Assembly: GCF_016808335.1 (NCBI RefSeq) | Contig: NC_053144.1 | Span: 58,234,195-58,298,194, forward strand | Length of the DNA stretch: 64,000 nucleotides | Origin: Panicum virgatum | Lineage: Eukaryota; Streptophyta; Magnoliopsida; Poales; Poaceae | Direction of reading: 5' to 3' | Shown: piece after piece, positions 59,206 to 64,000 of the stretch | Numbering within the stretch: the stretch's first letter is position 1 | Layout: each line of letters starts with the position of its first letter | Notes under the pieces: model-generated | What the model was told of the DNA's origin: nothing | Database searches by the model: none | The model's input: the letters and a program-made list of their open reading frames with translations, nothing else | Translations under genes and position numbers: made by a program

Positions 59206-62129
59206 TTAAGCAGGATACTCCGATGCCACATCTTGAGTCACTTTGCTCTCATGATCACCAGCTCCAGCAATAGCATCGTGCTTCGCATCATAATGGCTAC
59301 CAGATGGCATCTGCTCTGAAGATAGGTCTATAATGAAAGCAGATTTTTTATAAGAAGGGCAACTGGATGTTAGCCTCTTTGACGACAAGGGAGACTTCTT
59401 GTCAAAAGAGCTACCAGAAGATAAGCGCTTTGAGGACGAACTTCCCACGCCGGGAGACAATTTATCTGAAGGGTTATCCAATGAGAGGCGTCCAGAAGAA
59501 GAAGCCATTGCTGCTATAGATTCTCTCGGACTATATTTTTCAGTGGAGGATCTGCATGCTGACTGGATTATTTCATTGCTGCAAGGAACTTCAATCTCGG
59601 CATTCTTCAGTACATCAAAGTTTGCTTCATCCAACTGGTCCACGATCACAGCCTCAGAGCCATCAAACTCAAAACTCTCGTTCAGTTTCCTCTGAAAGCT
59701 TGGTTGGCCCATGGCATCTTCATCATGCTTGTCAACAATGATAGCACCCACATCAACAAGGTCACACTTCAGGCACTCATCTACTTTAAGTTTGGCCGTG
59801 TCAATGTTTTTGTCTACTGCATTGCTTGCTATAGGTGTATCCGTCTTCTCACAGCCATCAGTGTCAAACTTTGGTTGGCTCACTAGCTTGCCATGGGCAG
59901 TGACAAGCTCATCAAATAAAGGGGTCAAAATGCCAGCACTCTCATGGCGCAAAGTGTAACTTCTGAGCTCACTTTGGATCCTGTGAATTGGCTGTCCACA
60001 AAAACAAAAAAACAGCTTGTTATTCAAATGAGCAGTATTGACATCAGGATTAATGGAAAAAGTCTACTTAACCCCCTGAACTATCAGTGGTAGTCTACTT
60101 AACCCCCCCCCAATTTCAAAACGTCAACTTTACCCCCCCAAACTATCCAAAACCGGTCAAATAGCCCCCTCAGGCGGCGGGTTTGCTACAGTAACACGAT
60201 TTTATCTTTTTTATTTATTTCCACTAAATCTTTGAAAATCATAGTAAATCACAAAAAAATTATAAAATGAAAAATCTAATTTTGTTGGACTCCACATGAG
60301 TAGATCTACACAGTGAGCATATAATATGGTATAGTTTTGTACAAAATTTTTGATGTAGCTTTAGATCTATACTTTTCTGTAATTAATTGGAATAATTCAT
60401 ATGTGCAGCTTCTATGGTCCAATTGGGGTGAAATTTTTATGGTAGAAAAATTATTGTATGCTTGAACTGTAGTAAAAATTTCATACTCATTGGATCAATT
60501 ATAAATTAGTTATAGATTTAATAGATTTGGAGCATAGATTTAACGAGCATAAAACTAAGTAAATCTATAACTAGATTATACATGGTCCAATGAGTATGAA
60601 TTTTTTATTACAATTCAAGCATACAATAATTTTCTTACCATAAAAATTTCACCCCAATTGGATCATAGAAGCTGCACATATGAATTATTCCAATTAATTA
60701 TAGAAAAGTATATATCTAAAGCTACATCAAAAATTTTGTACAAAACTATACCATATTATATGCTCACTGTGTAGATCTACTCATGTAGAGTCCAACAAAA
60801 TTAGATTTTTTAATTTATGATTTTTCAAAGATTTAGTGGAAATAAATAAAAAAGAAAAAGATAAAATCGTGTTGCTGTAGCAAAACCGCCGTCCAAAACC
60901 GCCTGAGGGGGTTATTTGACCGGTTTTGGATAGTTTGGGGGTAAAGTAGACGGTTTTAAAGTTTTGGGGGTGAAGTAGACTACCACTGATAGTTCAGGGG
61001 GTTAAGTAGACTTTTTCCCAGGATTAATACTTATCCACAGGTTTCAAGCTTCTATTAACTGTCTATACAAGCTCAAAACAATAAAAATATAATGATACTG
61101 TAAAAAAGTGGTAGTGTTTAACATGCATACGCAACCATTTCTTAGAATTGCACCTAGAATTGGAATCGTATAGTTTCTCTCTCACCTGAGCTTGGCACTC
61201 AAACGCAAGGCGAAAGAATGCCGCAGCAACCCAGTGTTTCCCAACCGACTCGGCCATATGGATCTGGGCTAGCCAGTATGTTGCCGACTCAAGCTGATCA
61301 AGCGTCCAACTGCTGCAATTCTGCGCGCTAAAGAAGGGCGTCTCTGCAGCCAAAACCTTTGCTGGCTTCTCTCCGGTTCTCATAGCCACCATTGGCGTAT
61401 GCCCAACCACGTCGTCAGCATAAGCTTTCAGCTTCTCTCCACTCGGGGCCGCCGCCCCCACAGCAGCCTCCTGGAAGCTCACTCGCTGGCTCCTCTTCTT
61501 GGCCTTCGCCTTAAGATCCGCACCCGAGGTGACTTTTTTCAAAGGCTTCGCTGTAAGTCTGGACGTCTTTGTCGCCCTGACCGGATTCGGCAGCGACATC
61601 TTCGAAGGCTTCTGCATTGCTGGTGGTGACAGCTTAGAAGGCTTTGGCAATGGCGGCGGAGACAGCTTAGCAGGCTTCTTCAGCGGCGGCGGCGACACCT
61701 TCGAAGGCTTATGCAGAGGCGGAGGTGGCTTCTCGACCATAGCGTTGCCGCTCCTGGTGGTGCCAAAAGCACGCCGTGGCAGCCTAAAAAAACACCCAAC
61801 CTAATCTCAGCAACTAAACAAACCGGAGAGCACACAAACAACTAATCTAGAGTCAATAGACTGACAACGAATCCTTACCGTGGTTGTGGGGCGGCGTCGG
61901 CGTTGCCCGTCGGCGACCTCGTGGCCATCCTCGCCGCGCGCGTCGTGGCAATGGACTTGGGCTTGGGCGCCGCCGCTTTCAATGCCGACGGCGCAGGCGC
62001 GGCAACCGACCGGCGCTTCCCTGCGCGTCTCGCGAACTTATTCACCACCGAATTGAACGGAGAGGAGGGACTGTGACGCCGGAGAGAGACCTGCAGCATA
62101 CCTGGGAAGGGGGTGGGCTGGGGATCCAT
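59206..62129 (-). CDS. Unrecognised plant protein with Pro/Lys-rich N-terminus and conserved helical core
   Basis: Exons on the minus strand: 62129-61879, 61783-61186, 59991-59206; GT/AG borders, 544 aa. The first 85 residues are Ala/Arg/Pro-rich and basic. Residues about 90-160 contain repeated (P/S)PPPL(K/P)KP(S/A)K units, then a basic KAKAKKRSQRVSFQ stretch, which suggests a nuclear or chromatin/microtubule-binding role, unproven. A conserved-looking helical core follows: TPFFSAQNCSSWTLDQLESA, YWLAQIHMAESVGKHWVAAA and FFRLAFECQAQPIHRIQSEL. The C-terminal third is Ser/Asp/Lys-rich and probably disordered, with SSKRLSSGSSFDKKSPLSSK repeats. Such a core exists in plant proteins of unknown function; I cannot name the family. 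A 965-bp foldback element fills most of intron 2. The stop codon lies 1 nt before a strong donor, with in-frame exons beyond it. An upstream in-frame ATG at 62420 exists but sits in promoter-like sequence. Confidence 0.8.
60055..61019. mobile_element. Palindromic foldback element (MULE-type MITE) in an intron
   Basis: AGGATTAAT at 60046-60054 and 61020-61028 is a perfect 9-bp TSD. The 965 bp between them is almost one inverted repeat: the left arm from GGAAAAAGTCTACTTAACCC is mirrored by the right arm ending GGGTTAAGTAGACTTTTTCC. Internal segments such as GTGCAGCTTCTATGGTCCAA and ACACAGTGAGCATATAATAT are also mirrored. Each arm is about 450 bp around a small centre near 60530. The RNA would form a very long hairpin inside the pre-mRNA. 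Confidence 0.88.
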
Positions 62130-63331
62130 GGCTCCTGCGACTGCTGGCGTGGTTGGAGCGATCGAGGGAGGAGGGGCTGATGAAACAGCGGCGTCGGGGA
62201 GACGTGGGGATGGGCTTGGGAAAGTGGGAGATGGGGAATTGCCGTTGGGGACTTCGGGTCGGGGGATTTGAAAATTTTTGAACCGCCCGCTCCGAGGAGA
62301 GGAGGGAGTCAGGGAGAGGGAGAGGGACGACGGGTCAATTTTTCGCTGGGGAGCCAAACGGGGCCGCGTACAGGTAGATCGGTCGCGCGCGGGCTGGCTG
62401 CAGTCCTGCCGAAGTGCCAATGCTGTGCCTGTGCTGGCTGTGGCTGCCCTTGCGGTTGGTTTGACTTTGACCGTTTGAGAGCAGAGAGATAGGAGAGCGC
62501 GAGAAGAGACGGGGAAAATGACGGAAGGGAGAGAGATACAGGACAGGAGGGAGAGATGGATTTAATTTACTGATACATGTAAATGCAATTTAATTTTTTG
62601 TGAGGAAATGCAATTTGATTGATACTTGTAGATGCAATTTTGTGTTTTGAAAATTGATACCTGACTTTGTGTCCATGAAATTATTGAAACATAATAGGTG
62701 GAAATATGGTCACATACTCTCATGTTAGCTACAAGATACAAATAAAAAATAAAGATAAGTGGATAGTAGAGAGACATATGAGAGATTGGTTGGAGTGCAC
62801 AAAAAGTAGGAGAGTCAAACGTGGATGAAAGATCCTCGTATGAAGTAAGGGCTCAAATATGAGGGATTGGTTAGAGTTGCTTTTAGGGTTCATGGCATAC
62901 GCATCATCACTGGAGGACCCGGCTCATCAGGACTTTATATCATTGTCAATGATCAGTCTTTCAAACAATTAATGATACTGATGAACAAATCAAAGTGATA
63001 CTTCAGTAAGTAATTGCTCGAGAACGACTAAATGGTACCAGTTCACGAGGAATTCGAATTCCAAAACACAGAGCCACAGTCCACGGGGTTAGGGTTAAGC
63101 AAATCGGTTTGCCAGAAATTGAAGGTACAGCTTGGGCATAACATTCAGATGCCCCTCCACCAGGGCATATCACACATACTAATACTACGTCAGTTCCAAA
63201 CACATGCCAGTGTCAATTACAACTTAGCACCAGCAAACTTACTGGTCACAGTTTCTCATCATCAGACTACATAACCAGCTTTGTAGGGCTCCTGCTGACA
63301 AAACCAGAATGCGGCCTACCATGCCTCACAT
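62130..63331. other. Promoter/5' UTR of the left gene and 3' flank of the right gene
   Basis: Positions 62130-62480 are GC-moderate with AGGGAGAGGGAG tracts, consistent with the 5' UTR and core promoter of the minus-strand gene ending at 62129. The rest is AT-rich and has no supported gene. Confidence 0.5.
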
Positions 63332-63475
63332 TCAGGTTTCTTCCGCATCTGAATCAATAACTGACAGGAGGTTCAAGGCAGATGAACCAATATGGATTCC
63401 TCTAACCACACCACCATATCCGATTTTTATTTGGTGGCAAAGAAGTAGAATGGCATCCCACAGAGCTGTTCTTCC
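63332..63475 (-). CDS. Terminal exon of an unrecognised gene, partial
   Basis: On the minus strand an acceptor CACTTTCAG precedes a 48-codon exon that reads GRTALWDAILLLCHQIKIGY, then GGVVRGIHIGSSALNLLSVI and DSDAEET, then TGA. The pattern is clearly protein-like, with no internal stop, and the phase at the acceptor is 0. Upstream exons must lie beyond 64000, since nothing convincing is visible at 63480-64000. I do not recognise the family. Confidence 0.6.
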   Translation of the reverse strand, partial: GRTALWDAILLLCHQIKIGYGGVVRGIHIGSSALNLLSVIDSDAEET

Positions 63476-64000
63476 CTGAAAGTGAAAATACAGATGTACA
63501 GCTTCAGAATGTGTCACGAAAGGTTTCATGTTAAAGGTTGTAATAATCAATGAATACAAATATGACATGAACAAATTCAATTGGGGGTGATGAATCAACA
63601 GTTCACAGAGGTAACCTAATAGCAAAAGAAATGAAGAGCTTTCAAAAGAATATAAATATTATTGGTTTACTTCATGTTTTGCAGTTTAGTTAGCTCAAGC
63701 ATATACTTGCCAAATGTGTCTCATAAACTGCTCAAGTTTTCATACTGATAAATCATTCATGTTCATAGCAAACAGTAGGAAATCCAGAGCCTCTGAAAAC
63801 ATGACATTTATTCTCAACCACTTTTGACTAGCAGTTTAGTTATCTCAAGCATATATTTGCCAAATGTGTCTCATAAACTGCTCAAGTTTTCATAATGATA
63901 AATCATCATGTTCATAGAAAACAACACGAAAGCCAGAGCCTCTGACATGAAATACATGACTGAAAGGGGAGGGAGGATAGTAGCAACCATAATTATTAAT
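63476..64000. other. Probable intron sequence with tandem duplication
   Basis: No coding. Two copies of a roughly 130-bp segment starting GCAGTTTAGTTA(G/T)CTCAAG lie at about 63681-63810 and 63831-63960, offset by 150 bp. They differ by scattered substitutions and a few indels. Confidence 0.65.

Noticed and set aside
62130..62420. N-terminal extension of the unrecognised gene to an ATG at 62420
   Set aside because: The extra 97 residues are low-complexity and derive from promoter-like sequence. The ATG at 62129 gives a compact start.

Overview
This window is nuclear DNA from a grass, most likely a panicoid such as the Sorghum, Panicum or Setaria groups. The signs are GC-rich first exons, intron-rich genes with GT/AG borders, and dense grass MITEs of the Tourist, Stowaway, hAT and Mutator types. 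It also carries an Au-type SINE and an RTE-type LINE. From memory, and not searched, rice chromosome 3 has SnRK1 kinase, phospholipase C, 2-oxoglutarate oxygenase and chloroplast omega-3 desaturase genes close together, so I infer a syntenic block. No organelle, bacterial, tRNA, rRNA or CRISPR content was seen.

Layout of real genes. (1) 5313-8048 (+): plastid omega-3 fatty acid desaturase (FAD7/FAD8 type), 8 exons, 444 aa. (2) 19438-23704 (+): jasmonate-induced oxygenase/jasmonic acid oxidase (JOX type), 3 exons, 383 aa, with a 3 kb second intron full of MITEs. (3) 27475-30164 (+): plant mobile domain (PMD) protein of 700 aa, inside a 4.4 kb Mutator-like element with long terminal inverted repeats (TIRs) and a perfect 9-bp target duplication (TSD). 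(4) 31262-32012 (-): rhodanese-like, single membrane anchor. (5) 32364-35881 (-): phosphoinositide-specific phospholipase C, 9 exons, 629 aa. (6) 45108-45884 (-): Yip1-family membrane protein, one exon. (7) 48017-51480 (-): SnRK1 catalytic subunit, 10 coding exons, 509 aa. (8) 59206-62129 (-): unrecognised plant protein, 544 aa. (9) 63332-63475 (-): terminal exon of a gene that continues past the right edge.

Between the genes the window is a mosaic of mobile DNA. A Pack-MULE carrying a fasciclin-like arabinogalactan gene fragment ends at the TATA box of the desaturase gene. A decayed MULE lacking its transposase core sits about 145 bp upstream of the phospholipase C start codon. A palindromic MULE-type foldback lies in an intron of gene 8. 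Two hAT-like elements built from ACCGGT repeats have exact 8-bp TSDs. A 5'-truncated RTE LINE has a 15-bp TSD and is interrupted by a hAT-like element with GC-rich cargo. Gene fragments include an LRR receptor kinase piece (about 53757-54040) and a possible DUF1618 piece (about 56960-57563).

Functional links: the desaturase makes the trienoic lipids from which jasmonate is built, and the next gene is of the type that inactivates jasmonic acid. Phospholipase C and SnRK1 are signalling enzymes. I see no operon-like organisation. All exon models were built by eye from splice consensus, reading-frame continuity and remembered family sequences, without transcript data.
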